Positions 35,389 to 44,655 of a DNA stretch of 64,000 nt are shown here, piece after piece (positions within the stretch are counted from its first letter, which is position 1; each line of letters opens with the position of its first letter). The stretch spans positions 1-64,000 of the forward strand of contig JALOCA010000016.1 of the NCBI GenBank assembly GCA_023227965.1. The letters are read 5' to 3'. The stretch comes from Lentimicrobiaceae bacterium. Its GTDB lineage: Bacteria > Bacteroidota > Bacteroidia > Bacteroidales > JALOCA01. The translations under genes were made by a program, and so were the position numbers. A model generated the notes under the pieces. That model made no database searches, was not told where the DNA came from, and was given only the letters and a program-made list of their open reading frames with translations.

Positions 35389-36600
35389 ATGATATTAGAA
35401 ATTATAGTTCCCAGCCCGGGCGAATCCATCTCACAGGTACAATTAGTTACCTGGCTGGTAAAGGAGGGTGAAACGGTAGAAAAAGATCAGGAACTGGCAG
35501 AGATAGATTCCGACAAAGCCACTTTTACCGTAAACGCCTCCGAAGCCGGTAAAATTCATCACCTTGTAGCAGAAGGCGACATAATTCCCGTTGCAACAGT
35601 TATTTGCACGTTGGACACTGAAGCTGTTGAGCAAATGATAGTTAATAAAGAAGAAATTCCGCCGGCTGCTCCTGCTCAACCCGCAAAATCTGCCCCTGTG
35701 CATATTTCGCCTCTGGCAAAAAAAATGATGGAAGAAAACCGGCTTACCGAAAATGAAGTGATGGAAAATTTCCGCATCGGGAAAAAGGAAGTGCAGCAGT
35801 CATTGGAAATCCGATCTGTGGAAAAGGAACAACCTTCTCCGACTTCTTTGAACAAAGAATTGCAAAGAAGGGATAGCGAACGCAAAAAGATGAGCATGCT
35901 CAGGCAAAAGCTTTCGCAAAGGCTGGTTGCCGTGAAAAACGAAACTGCCATGCTCACCACTTTCAACGAGGTAAACATGAGCCGGGTACTCTCACTCAAA
36001 AATCGTTACAGCGATAAGTTTAAAGAAAAATATGGCATTTCCCTCGGATTGATGTCGTTTTTTACCAAAGCCGCAACCTTAGCTCTCGAAGCCTACCCGC
36101 AGGTAAACTCCATGATAGACGGCAACGAACTGATAACTTACAAATATGCCGATGTTTGTATCGCGGTAAGCACTCCCAAAGGACTGATGGCTCCGGTTAT
36201 ACGCAATGCCGAAAGCCTCAGTTTGGCAGAAATGGAAATTAAAATCAAAGAATTAGCCACCAAAGCGCGTGATGGCAAAATTACCCTCGAAGAACTTACC
36301 GGGGGCACCTTTACCATCACCAACGGCGGGGTGTTCGGCTCGTTATTTTCCACGCCTATCATCAATCCGCCTCAAAGTGCCATCCTCGGAATGCACAACA
36401 TCGTAGAACGACCCATTGCCATAAACGGGAAAGTGGAAATTGCACCAATGATGTATGTCGCCCTTTCGTACGACCACCGTGTTATTGATGGCCGAGAATC
36501 GGTTAGTTTTCTGATAAAAGTAAAAGAACTGGTGGAAGATCCGCTTAAAATGCTCTTCCCTGGCGGCGACCCGGAAAAAGTATTGCTTAATCTTCTCTAA
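35389..36600 (+). CDS. sucB: 2-oxoglutarate dehydrogenase E2 component (dihydrolipoyl succinyltransferase)
   Basis: 403 aa. One N-terminal lipoyl domain with lipoyl-lysine 43 in DSDKATF; E3/E1-binding peripheral domain at ~105-140 (HISPLAKKMMEENRLTENEV); linker; catalytic CAT domain with LTTFNEVNMSRV, TITNGGVFGSLFSTPIINPPQ and the catalytic His363 in SYDHRVIDGRE. GSLFSTPIINPPQ fits succinyl- rather than acetyltransferase. Its stop overlaps the stop of the convergent Dabb gene by 4 bp. Confidence 0.95.
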   Translation: MILEIIVPSPGESISQVQLVTWLVKEGETVEKDQELAEIDSDKATFTVNASEAGKIHHLVAEGDIIPVATVICTLDTEAVEQMIVNKEEIPPAAPAQPAKSAPVHISPLAKKMMEENRLTENEVMENFRIGKKEVQQSLEIRSVEKEQPSPTSLNKELQRRDSERKKMSMLRQKLSQRLVAVKNETAMLTTFNEVNMSRVLSLKNRYSDKFKEKYGISLGLMSFFTKAATLALEAYPQVNSMIDGNELITYKYADVCIAVSTPKGLMAPVIRNAESLSLAEMEIKIKELATKARDGKITLEELTGGTFTITNGGVFGSLFSTPIINPPQSAILGMHNIVERPIAINGKVEIAPMMYVALSYDHRVIDGRESVSFLIKVKELVEDPLKMLFPGGDPEKVLLNLL

Positions 36601-36899
36601 ATCTCGTAATCCGCTATTATCCTCTTGTCGCGGATTTTACCAAGTTCTTTCACCACCCTCAGGTGCTCCGGGTGTACCTGGTAGGCATCCAAGGCATCAC
36701 GATTTTCAAATTCGGAATACAGGGCGACGTCGAAAGCCGCATCCGAAACATTGAAATTAAGCCCCACTTCGTAATGGATCATGCCAGGCACTATTCCTTT
36801 TATACCTTCCAGCAGGTTCTTCATCACAACGGCATTTTCTGCCTTGGTTCTTCCTTCCGCATTTCCTTTCAGCGTCCAGCAAACAATGTGTTTTATCAT
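36597..36899 (-). CDS. Dabb (stress-responsive alpha/beta-barrel) domain protein
   Basis: 100 aa, ferredoxin-like dimeric alpha/beta barrel: begins MIKHIVCWTLKGNAEGR, has GIVPGMIHYEVGLNF, DVALYSEFENRDALDAYQVHPEH and ends RIIADYEI. The family includes olivetolic-acid cyclase-like and stress-response proteins; most bacterial members have no known substrate. Overlaps sucB by 4 bp tail to tail. Monocistronic. Confidence 0.85.
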   Translation of the reverse strand: MIKHIVCWTLKGNAEGRTKAENAVVMKNLLEGIKGIVPGMIHYEVGLNFNVSDAAFDVALYSEFENRDALDAYQVHPEHLRVVKELGKIRDKRIIADYEI

Positions 36900-37218
36900 A
36901 GTAGAAAAGTTTTTAAAGTTTGCAAATCTTATAAATTTTTATGGAGAATTTGACAGAAATTAAGCCTTCATTCAGTACCAATGATTAATAAATAGGAAAC
37001 ATCTTCCCACTACTCAGGAATTGCTTTCCACTTGCCAGGAACTGTTTTTTTTTGTTCGAAAGCATTGCGTAACCTTCATTTTGTTTTCCTGCCATTATGA
37101 ATCAAATTTCTTTATCCGCGAAACTTTATACTTTGTCTGTCAAAATCTGAAACCGGATACTAAATAGTCTCCTTTACGGGCGACAGAAAAATATTATCTT
37201 TGCCCGTCAAATTTCAGC
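36900..37218. other. Intergenic region with uvrD promoter candidate
   Basis: 319 bp between divergent Dabb and uvrD genes. TATCTTTG at 37195-37202 with TTT at 37173-37175 gives a 19-bp gap, a good match to the Bacteroidota promoter, placing the start about 10 bp ahead of the ATG. Nothing else recognised. Confidence 0.5.
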
Positions 37219-39534
37219 ATGAGCGATATTCTTTCTCATCTTAACGAATCACAACGTAAAGCAGTGGAACATACTAACGGACCTGTAATGGTAATTGCAG
37301 GAGCCGGTTCGGGGAAAACCCGCGTGCTTACCTATCGTGTTGCCATGTTACTCGAAAAGGGAGTTGACCCTTTTAATATTCTTGCACTGACGTTTACCAA
37401 CAAGGCTGCCCGCGAAATGAAGGAGCGTATTCTTACCATAGCGGGAAATAGCGAAGCCCGCAATGTATGGATGGGAACTTTTCATTCCATCTTTGCAAGG
37501 ATACTGCGAATAGACGGACACCTGCTCGGATATCCTTCCCACTTTACCATTTACGATACCGACGACAGCAAGAGCCTGCTGAAAGCCATAGTGAGAGAAC
37601 TTAACCTCGACCCCAAAGTGTACCAGGCATCTTCTCTTTTAAGCCGTATTTCAGCCTGCAAATCTAACCTGATTTCAGCCGGAGATTATAACCGTAACGA
37701 GGAACTCACAGAGTACGACCGTACTTCGGGGAGACCTTTTACAGGAACCATCTTTACAAAATATGCCGATCGGTGTTTTAAGGCTTCGGCTATGGACTTC
37801 GATGACCTGCTGTATTTTACCAATATACTGCTACGCGATTTCCCGGAAATATTGTTCAAATACCAGCAAAAATTCAAATATATTCTGGTTGACGAGTACC
37901 AGGATACTAACTTTGCCCAATATCTGATTGTTAAACAACTGGCGGCAAAACACGAAAACATCTGCGTTGTAGGCGACGATGCACAAAGCATTTACGGTTT
38001 CAGGGGCGCCAATATCCAAAATATACTCAATTTTCAAAAAGACTATCCGGAAGCAGTTGCTTATAAACTGGAGCAAAACTACCGCTCAACCAAGGTGATA
38101 GTGAATGCTGCCAACAGTATTATTGCCAATAATAAAACCCAGTTACAAAAAACCATATGGACCGATAACGACGAAGGAACTCTTATTACTTTATTACGGG
38201 CATCGAGCGATAATGAGGAGGGAACTCTCGTGGCGCAATCTGTTTTTGAAAATAAAATGAATTTGCAACTGTCCAACAGCCAGTTTGCCATATTGTACCG
38301 TACCAACGCCCAAAGCAGAGCTATTGAAGAAGCCTTTCGCAAAATGAATATTCCCTACCGCATCTACGGGGGACTATCGTTTTATAAAAGAAAAGAAATC
38401 AAAGACCTGTTAGCTTATTTCCGGCTTGTAATCAATCCTAACGACGAAGAGGCACTTAACCGTATCATTAATTATCCGGCAAGAGGAATTGGAAAAACCA
38501 CCATGGAAAAAATTGTGGTACTTTCCGGTGAGAAGGGGAAAAACCCATGGCAAATCGTAGAAAATCAGCAATGCCTTGAACCTGTGCTGAATTTGGGGAC
38601 ATTGCACAAAATTAGCGACTTCGTTACCATGATAAACAGCTTCAGGATGCAATTGCTCAATAAAAATGCCTATGAACTGGCAAGGCACATTGCCCTGTCG
38701 AGCGGGCTGATGAAAGAATTGCAGGAAGATGCCACTCCGGAAGGAATCAACCGCACAGAAAATATTGAAGAACTGTTAAATGCCATAAAAGATTTTTCAG
38801 AAAAAGAATCGGAAACCGTATTCGAAAACCCGGAAGCACCACCGCCCTCCATTCGTACCCTCGATGAATTTATGAGCGAAATAGCTTTGCTTACTGATGC
38901 CGATGAAGAAGATGACGACGATACCGAAAAAGTTTCGCTGATGACGATCCACCAGAGCAAAGGACTTGAGTTTCCCTATGTTTACATCGTGGGACTCGAA
39001 GAAAACCTGTTTCCTTCGCTGCAATCGCTGAGCAGCCGCGCCGACCTGGAGGAAGAACGCCGCCTTTTTTATGTTGCACTTACCCGTGCCGAACGCAAAG
39101 TTACTCTGGCTTATGCCGAAAGCCGTTACCGTTGGGGAAATCTAACCCTTTGCGAGCCCAGCCGTTTTATCGAAGAAATTGATCCCCGATACCTCGACCT
39201 GCCGAAAAAAATTTCTACTCCGAAAAATCTTTTTTACGACGACGATTTTGTAAAACCCGGCTCAGCACTTTCCGGTTTCAAACCTAAAAATTTTACCAAG
39301 GTGTCGGAGATTTCCAATAAATCTCCCAAAGCAGCAATTTCAACCACAGAAGCCTCTGATCCTGCTCTTATTCAGCCGGGTATGGAGGTACTGCACCAAT
39401 CCTTCGGGCAAGGAAAGGTTATCAATGTAGAAGGTAGCGAAGGCAATCGCAAAGCTACCGTTTTCTTCCCGGGAGTAGGACAAAAGCAATTACTTCTTAA
39501 ATTTGCCAGGCTTAAAATTGTAAATTCGGCATAA
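37219..39534 (+). CDS. ATP-dependent DNA helicase UvrD/PcrA
   Basis: Superfamily 1A 3'-5' helicase for nucleotide-excision and mismatch repair and for clearing replication blocks. 771 aa. Motif I GAGSGKT at residues 27-33, Ia TFTNKAAREMKER, II ILVDEYQDTN, III GDDAQSIYGFRGA, IV RTNAQSRAIEEA, V LMTIHQSKGLEFPYVYIVG, VI EERRLFYVALTRAE. The C-terminus (VLHQSFGQGKVINVEG ... LLLKFARLKIV) is the Tudor-like RNA-polymerase-binding domain of PcrA/UvrD. Whether the organism calls it UvrD or PcrA is only naming. Confidence 0.94.
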   Translation: MSDILSHLNESQRKAVEHTNGPVMVIAGAGSGKTRVLTYRVAMLLEKGVDPFNILALTFTNKAAREMKERILTIAGNSEARNVWMGTFHSIFARILRIDGHLLGYPSHFTIYDTDDSKSLLKAIVRELNLDPKVYQASSLLSRISACKSNLISAGDYNRNEELTEYDRTSGRPFTGTIFTKYADRCFKASAMDFDDLLYFTNILLRDFPEILFKYQQKFKYILVDEYQDTNFAQYLIVKQLAAKHENICVVGDDAQSIYGFRGANIQNILNFQKDYPEAVAYKLEQNYRSTKVIVNAANSIIANNKTQLQKTIWTDNDEGTLITLLRASSDNEEGTLVAQSVFENKMNLQLSNSQFAILYRTNAQSRAIEEAFRKMNIPYRIYGGLSFYKRKEIKDLLAYFRLVINPNDEEALNRIINYPARGIGKTTMEKIVVLSGEKGKNPWQIVENQQCLEPVLNLGTLHKISDFVTMINSFRMQLLNKNAYELARHIALSSGLMKELQEDATPEGINRTENIEELLNAIKDFSEKESETVFENPEAPPPSIRTLDEFMSEIALLTDADEEDDDDTEKVSLMTIHQSKGLEFPYVYIVGLEENLFPSLQSLSSRADLEEERRLFYVALTRAERKVTLAYAESRYRWGNLTLCEPSRFIEEIDPRYLDLPKKISTPKNLFYDDDFVKPGSALSGFKPKNFTKVSEISNKSPKAAISTTEASDPALIQPGMEVLHQSFGQGKVINVEGSEGNRKATVFFPGVGQKQLLLKFARLKIVNSA

Positions 39535-39720
39535 CACGGGATGAAATTTTCAATGTTTTTATCTGCCAATATGATAAGACGTTGAATTTCTTTTTGTACT
39601 TTTGCAAAATACTTCGTTCAACGACACAATTATCTTTATATATCTGTTGGCAAATTATTGGATCAGCCCGATAATATTTCGGGGAAGTTTATTCAGACAA
39701 AAAAATTTTAAATTTTACGC
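39535..39720 (+). promoter_or_regulatory. Leader of DUF4290-murA with -7 element
   Basis: 186-bp spacer containing TACTTTTG at 39597-39604 followed by CAAAATAC, in the style of the other promoters; a transcript would have a roughly 110-nt leader. Nothing else recognised. Confidence 0.45.
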
Positions 39721-40374
39721 ATGGAATATAATAATGGACTTACCAAATTGATTATACCTGAATACGGAAGATGTATTCAGGGCATGGTGGAATACATAGT
39801 GGAAGTAGCCGATCGCGAAAAACGCAACCGGATGGCAAAAACCATTGTAAACCTGATGGCACAAATGCATCCCGAAACCCGTGAAGTGGGTGATGTAAAA
39901 CGTAAATTGTGGGACCACCTGTTTATCATGTCCGATTTTAAATTGGATGTAGATGCACCCTATCCCAAACCCGAGCCCCAGGAATTGTATTCAAAACCCC
40001 CAAAACTTCCCTATCCCGAAAATCATATCACCTTCAAGCATTACGGGAAAAATACGGAACATTTCATAGAAAAAGCTTTACTGATGGAAGACGGTGCGGA
40101 AAAAGATGCTTTTGTAAAAGCAATAGCCAACCATATGAAAAAGAGTTATCTTACGTGGAACCGAGAATCCGTAAATGATGAAGTGATTTACGAACACCTT
40201 AGCCTGCTTTCACAAGGCAGACTCAAACTGAGTGAGGATGCCCGTCTGACAAATTCTATTGATTTACTTCCGCCCAAAGTGAAAAAAATTAAATTCCAGG
40301 ATAAAGTTAACCAGAAACATGCGAAAAATTATCGCAACAACTGGAAAAGAAAAAATGGAGAGTACAATAAATAA
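39721..40374 (+). CDS. DUF4290 protein
   Basis: 217 aa, matching DUF4290, a family I know mainly from Bacteroidota. Opening MEYNNGLTKLIIPEYGRCIQ and the block MAQMHPETREVGDVKRKLWDHLFIMS are characteristic. The first half is predicted helical, the C-terminal third is Lys/Asn-rich (KVKKIKFQDKVNQKHAKNYR). No signal peptide or membrane segment; cytoplasmic. It sits 25 bp before murA, and this conserved pairing hints at a link to cell-wall synthesis, but function is unknown. Confidence 0.85.
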   Translation: MEYNNGLTKLIIPEYGRCIQGMVEYIVEVADREKRNRMAKTIVNLMAQMHPETREVGDVKRKLWDHLFIMSDFKLDVDAPYPKPEPQELYSKPPKLPYPENHITFKHYGKNTEHFIEKALLMEDGAEKDAFVKAIANHMKKSYLTWNRESVNDEVIYEHLSLLSQGRLKLSEDARLTNSIDLLPPKVKKIKFQDKVNQKHAKNYRNNWKRKNGEYNK

Positions 40375-40399
40375 TTGATAATAAATTTATTATTTTTTT

Positions 40400-41704
40400 A
40401 TGCTTTCATTCAGGATTAATGGTGGGCATCGTCTGCATGGGGAAATTCTTCCCCAGGGAGCCAAAAACGAAGCCCTACAGGTGCTGTGTGCAGTATTGCT
40501 TACGCCGGAAGAAGTAAATATTTCCAATGTCCCAGATATCAGGGATGTAAACGTACTCATCGAATTGCTTTCCGAAATGGGGGTGGCAGTGATGAAAAAA
40601 GCCCCCGGTACCTGGTCGTTTTGTGCCCGCAGCATTGATTTTGCTTACCTGCAGTCGCCTGAATTCCAGAAAAAAGCTTCTTCACTCAGAGGCTCCATCA
40701 TGATAATTGGACCCCTGCTTGCCCGTTTTGGAAAAGGTTTTATTCCCCAACCAGGTGGTGATAAAATTGGGCGCCGCAGACTCGACACCCATTTTACCGG
40801 TTTGCGGCAGTTGGGTGCTATTTTTACTCATGATGCACAAAACGGATGTTATAATGTACACGCCGACAAGCTTACGGGATGTTACATTTTGCTCGACGAA
40901 GCTTCCGTTACCGGAACAGCCAATGTGCTCATGGCAGCCGTACTCGCACAGGGTACAACCACAATTTTTAATGCCGCCTGTGAACCCTATGTGGTACAAT
41001 TGTGTAATATGCTTATTCGTATGGGCGCAAATATCGGCGGAGTGGGATCCAACCTACTTACCGTGCAAGGGGCTAACAGTCTGAAAGGCTGTGAACATCG
41101 TTTACTGCCCGATATGATTGAAATCGGAAGTTTTATCGGCCTTGCGGCTATGACCGCTTCCGAAATAACCATCAAAAACAGCAACTATGCTTCTTTGGGC
41201 ATTATTCCCGATGTATTCAGACGTTTAGGCATTTCTCTTGAAAAAAGAAACGACGATATTTTTATTCCTGCCCAAGAACATTATGAAGTAGAATCATTTA
41301 TGGATGGTTCCATCATGACCATAGCCGATGCCCCATGGCCCGGTTTTACACCCGACCTTATTAGTATAGCCCTTGTTGTGGCTACCCAGGCTAAAGGAAG
41401 TGTGCTGATTCATCAGAAAATGTTTGAGAGCCGTTTGTTTTTTGTTGACAAACTGCTTGATATGGGAGCCCAGATAATTTTATGCGATCCCCATCGTGCC
41501 ACGGTAATCGGTCTTAACCGTCAGCACCAACTCAGGGGAATCCGCATGAGTTCGCCCGATATCAGGGCTGGTGTAGCCTTACTAATTGCCGCCTTTTCTG
41601 CCCAGGGTACAAGCATTATTGATAATATTGAACAAATTGACCGCGGTTATCAGGACATTGACGGTCGCCTTCGCAAATTAGGCGCCGACATTCAACGAAT
41701 TTGA
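40400..41704 (+). CDS. murA: UDP-N-acetylglucosamine 1-carboxyvinyltransferase (Asp-type)
   Basis: First committed step of peptidoglycan precursor synthesis: transfers enolpyruvate from PEP to UDP-GlcNAc. 434 aa. Substrate Lys22 in PQGAKNEAL; RGSIMIIGPLLARFG; the active-site loop reads PQPGGDKIGRRRLDTH, so the catalytic Cys115 of E. coli is Asp121 here. That substitution is known from other bacteria to keep activity but block covalent inactivation by fosfomycin. ATG start at 40400, 25 bp after DUF4290 stop. Confidence 0.94.
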   Translation: MLSFRINGGHRLHGEILPQGAKNEALQVLCAVLLTPEEVNISNVPDIRDVNVLIELLSEMGVAVMKKAPGTWSFCARSIDFAYLQSPEFQKKASSLRGSIMIIGPLLARFGKGFIPQPGGDKIGRRRLDTHFTGLRQLGAIFTHDAQNGCYNVHADKLTGCYILLDEASVTGTANVLMAAVLAQGTTTIFNAACEPYVVQLCNMLIRMGANIGGVGSNLLTVQGANSLKGCEHRLLPDMIEIGSFIGLAAMTASEITIKNSNYASLGIIPDVFRRLGISLEKRNDDIFIPAQEHYEVESFMDGSIMTIADAPWPGFTPDLISIALVVATQAKGSVLIHQKMFESRLFFVDKLLDMGAQIILCDPHRATVIGLNRQHQLRGIRMSSPDIRAGVALLIAAFSAQGTSIIDNIEQIDRGYQDIDGRLRKLGADIQRI

Positions 41705-41762
41705 CCGTTTTGCTGACAATTTGTCGTTTGTTTCTCAATGGCAAAGCTTTTGATACATACAA

Positions 41763-41784
41763 ACGGCAGCCCTAAAACTGCCGT
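41763..41784 (+). other. Short hairpin between murA and grpE
   Basis: 7-bp inverted repeat ACGGCAG / CTGCCGT with 8-nt loop. No T-run, so not a typical terminator. No CIRCE element is seen before grpE. Confidence 0.35.
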
Positions 41785-41868
41785 GGTATGTGTATTAATA
41801 TCCTGTAAAAAGGCATTTAATCACCAAGAAACACACTATCTGCTTATTAACAATAAATTGAATTACCA

Positions 41869-42435
41869 ATGATCGGAAAGAAAAAAAATAAAACAGAAAA
41901 CGAGCCAACTCCTGAAAATACCGATAATGTGCAAAAAACACAAGAAACTGCAGAAAAACACAATGACGGGGAAACGATGGAAGAATGCAATGCCGACCAG
42001 TTACAATTGCAATTGGATGAATTGAATGACAAATATCTCCGTTTGTACTCAGAATTTGATAATTATCGCAAACGCACACTGAAAGAACGCATTGAAATGA
42101 GTAAAAATGCTTCAGAAGAAATAATTGTTACGCTGTTACCTGTTATTGACGATATGGAACGTGCCATTAAATCTTATGGCGATTCTGAAGAATTAAAACC
42201 GATGAAAGAAGGAAATGTATTGATTTATAATAAATTACTTTATATATTACAGCAGAAAGGCTTGGAAGTTATGCAAACTGTAGGCAACGATTTTGATACC
42301 GACTTTCATGAAGCAGTTACCCATATCCAGGCACCGGATGATTCTCTGAAAGATAAAATAGTAGATGAAATTCAAAAAGGATATTTGCTTAACGGAAAAG
42401 TAATCCGCTTTGCAAAAGTAATCATCGGAAATTAA
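41869..42435 (+). CDS. grpE: Nucleotide exchange factor GrpE
   Basis: Releases ADP from DnaK. 188 aa: low-complexity Lys/Glu/Thr N-terminus (residues 1-45), long coiled-coil helix LQLQLDELNDKYLRLYSEFDNYRKRTLKE, and C-terminal beta domain with VLIYNKLLYILQQKGLEVM and DFHEAVTHIQ. The end GYLLNGKVIRFAKVIIGN is diagnostic. dnaJ follows after 29 bp; dnaK is not in this window. Confidence 0.94.
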   Translation: MIGKKKNKTENEPTPENTDNVQKTQETAEKHNDGETMEECNADQLQLQLDELNDKYLRLYSEFDNYRKRTLKERIEMSKNASEEIIVTLLPVIDDMERAIKSYGDSEELKPMKEGNVLIYNKLLYILQQKGLEVMQTVGNDFDTDFHEAVTHIQAPDDSLKDKIVDEIQKGYLLNGKVIRFAKVIIGN

Positions 42436-42464
42436 CAGTTTTTTTACATTCAATCAGTTACAAA

Positions 42465-43628
42465 GTGGCAAAAAGAGATTTTTACGAAATATTGGGCATA
42501 AACCGCAATGCAAACGAAGCCGAAATTAAAAAGGCATACCGTCAGAAAGCATTGCAATACCACCCCGATAAAAACCCCAATAACAAAGAAGCGGAAGATA
42601 AATTCAAAGAAGCAGCCGAAGCTTACGAAGTGCTGAGCAACCCCGAAAAGAAAAGCCGGTATGATCAGTTTGGACACGATGGCGTTCGTGGCATGGGAAA
42701 CCAGGGTTTCGGTGGCGGAATGAGCATGGATGATATTTTCAGCCAGTTTGGCGACATTTTTGGAAACGCTTTTGGCGGAGCTTTCAGTGGATTCGGCAGC
42801 GGTTTTGGCGGAGGTGGTGAGCGCCGCCGCAGGGTAAGCAAAGGCACAAACCTCAGGGTGAAAGTAAGCCTCACGCTCGAAGAAATTGCCAAGGGGACTG
42901 AAAAAAAAATTAAAGTGAATAAACTAATTGCCTGCCAAGTCTGTGGCGGCTCGGGTGCTAAAGGCGGTTCATCTTTTTCAACCTGTACAACCTGCCATGG
43001 AACCGGGCAGGTAACCCGCGTAACCAATACTTTTATCGGACAAATGAGCACTACCGGCATCTGCCCGCATTGTAACGGCGAAGGACGCCTGATAACTGAT
43101 AAATGCCTTTCGTGCGGAGGAAACGGGGTGGTGAAAGGAGAAGAAATCATCAGCATCAATATCCCCGCCGGAGTTTCTGAAGGGATACAACTCAGTGTTA
43201 GCGGAAAGGGAAATGCCGCTCCACGTGGAGGAATCCCCGGTGATTTGATAGTATTAATTGAGGAAACCCGGCACAACGAACTGGAACGCGACGGAAACAA
43301 CCTGATTTACGAACATTTTATCAGCTTCCCCGAAGCAGCACTGGGTACAACGATAGATGTGCCAACCATCGAAGGGAAAGCCCGTATAAAAATCGATCCC
43401 GGAACCCAACCGGGAAAAGTTTTACGGCTGAAAGGGAAAGGATTACCCTCCGTCAACACGTATGGAAGAGGAGATTTGCTGGTCAATATCAGCGTGTGGA
43501 CGCCACAAAATCTTACCAAAGAGGAAAAAAACCTTCTTGAACGATTGCAAACAGCCGAAAATTTCCAACCCCATCCCACCAGCCGCGATCGTAATTTTTT
43601 CGACAGAATGAAAGAAATGTTCCGGTAG
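42465..43628 (+). CDS. dnaJ: Chaperone DnaJ
   Basis: 387 aa with a GTG start at 42465 (no ATG before MSMDD; the J domain requires the GTG). J domain with HPD at 33-35; Gly/Phe-rich linker 70-115; zinc-finger domain with four C-x2-C-x-G-x-G repeats (CQVCGGSGAK, CTTCHGTGQV, CPHCNGEGRL, CLSCGGNGVV); C-terminal substrate-binding domain ending HPTSRDRNFFDRMKEMF. Stimulates DnaK ATPase. Operon with grpE. Confidence 0.95.
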   Translation: MAKRDFYEILGINRNANEAEIKKAYRQKALQYHPDKNPNNKEAEDKFKEAAEAYEVLSNPEKKSRYDQFGHDGVRGMGNQGFGGGMSMDDIFSQFGDIFGNAFGGAFSGFGSGFGGGGERRRRVSKGTNLRVKVSLTLEEIAKGTEKKIKVNKLIACQVCGGSGAKGGSSFSTCTTCHGTGQVTRVTNTFIGQMSTTGICPHCNGEGRLITDKCLSCGGNGVVKGEEIISINIPAGVSEGIQLSVSGKGNAAPRGGIPGDLIVLIEETRHNELERDGNNLIYEHFISFPEAALGTTIDVPTIEGKARIKIDPGTQPGKVLRLKGKGLPSVNTYGRGDLLVNISVWTPQNLTKEEKNLLERLQTAENFQPHPTSRDRNFFDRMKEMFR

Positions 43629-43700
43629 AATCCGAATTTGTTAATTTTTAATAAATATCTCTTCCCGGTTTGAAATATTGATAATTTTACCTCAAAAAAC

Positions 43701-44636
43701 ATGAATCAGGATATATTGCACATTCGGCAGGTGAGCAAAAAATATGTAAATCACTTGGCTCTGAATAATGTAAGCATTTCGGTTCCGGAAAATAGCATTT
43801 TTGGGTTGTTAGGACCCAACGGTGCAGGCAAAACCACCCTTATCCGGATCATCAACCAAATTACAGGACCCGATACCGGAGAAATTATCTTTCAAAACGA
43901 AAAACTGCAGCCCATACACCTTGCAAAAATAGGATACCTCCCCGAAGAACGTGGATTGTACAAAAAAATGAAGGTTGGCGAACAAGCTTTATATCTTTCG
44001 CAATTAAAGGGACTTAGCCGCCAGGATGCCCTGAAATCGCTGAAATATTGGTTCGAAAAATTTGAACTCAAGGAATGGTGGAACCACAAGGTGGAAGAAC
44101 TTTCGAAAGGCATGCAACAAAAAGTGCAGTTCATCATAACGGTAATTCACAAACCCCAGCTTTTGATTTTTGACGAACCCTTCAGTGGTTTCGACCCAAT
44201 TAATGTGAACTTATTGAAAGAAGAAATCCTTTCGTTGCAAAAACAGGGTGCTACCATCATTTTTTCTACCCATAATATGGCTTCGGTTGAAGAGCTTTGC
44301 GACCACATCGCACTTATCAACAAATCGGAAAAAATATTGGATGGCAGAGTAAAAGAAATTAAAAACACCTATAAATCAAATACTTTTGGAATAGAGTTCA
44401 CCAACGCCCGTCTGCCTTTAGTTTCCATCTTACAGCCCGGATACGACATTATCAACTACCATGCCGACGACGAATTACACAAAGCCGACATTAAAATTCC
44501 GGCAGGTATTTCTCCCAACAAGTTGCTTGAGGTACTGATACCACACGTCGAGTTGCATGCATTTAACGAAGTACTTCCCACCATGAACGATATTTTTATC
44601 CGTACCGTAACCCATGCGGCCGCTTCTTTGTCGTAA
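43701..44636 (+). CDS. ABC transporter ATP-binding protein (NatA-like)
   Basis: 311 aa. Walker A GPNGAGKTT at 38-46; signature LSKGMQQKV (variant of LSGGQ); Walker B LLIFDEPFSGFDP; H-loop FSTHNM. A C-terminal ~85-residue extension (YKSNTFGIEFTNARL ... NDIFIRTVTHAAASLS) is typical of DUF4162-type NatA/YhaQ ATPases. Works with the permease that follows, energising export of Na+, drugs or an unknown substrate. The permease ATG lies 20 bp after the stop. Confidence 0.9.
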   Translation: MNQDILHIRQVSKKYVNHLALNNVSISVPENSIFGLLGPNGAGKTTLIRIINQITGPDTGEIIFQNEKLQPIHLAKIGYLPEERGLYKKMKVGEQALYLSQLKGLSRQDALKSLKYWFEKFELKEWWNHKVEELSKGMQQKVQFIITVIHKPQLLIFDEPFSGFDPINVNLLKEEILSLQKQGATIIFSTHNMASVEELCDHIALINKSEKILDGRVKEIKNTYKSNTFGIEFTNARLPLVSILQPGYDIINYHADDELHKADIKIPAGISPNKLLEVLIPHVELHAFNEVLPTMNDIFIRTVTHAAASLS

Positions 44637-44655
44637 ACCCTCAAACCCTTTCGTT

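Noticed and set aside
42665..43300. 211-codon minus-strand open frame inside dnaJ
   Set aside because: Antisense shadow; Pro/Ser-rich product with no family resemblance, fully covered by the clear DnaJ zinc-finger coding strand.
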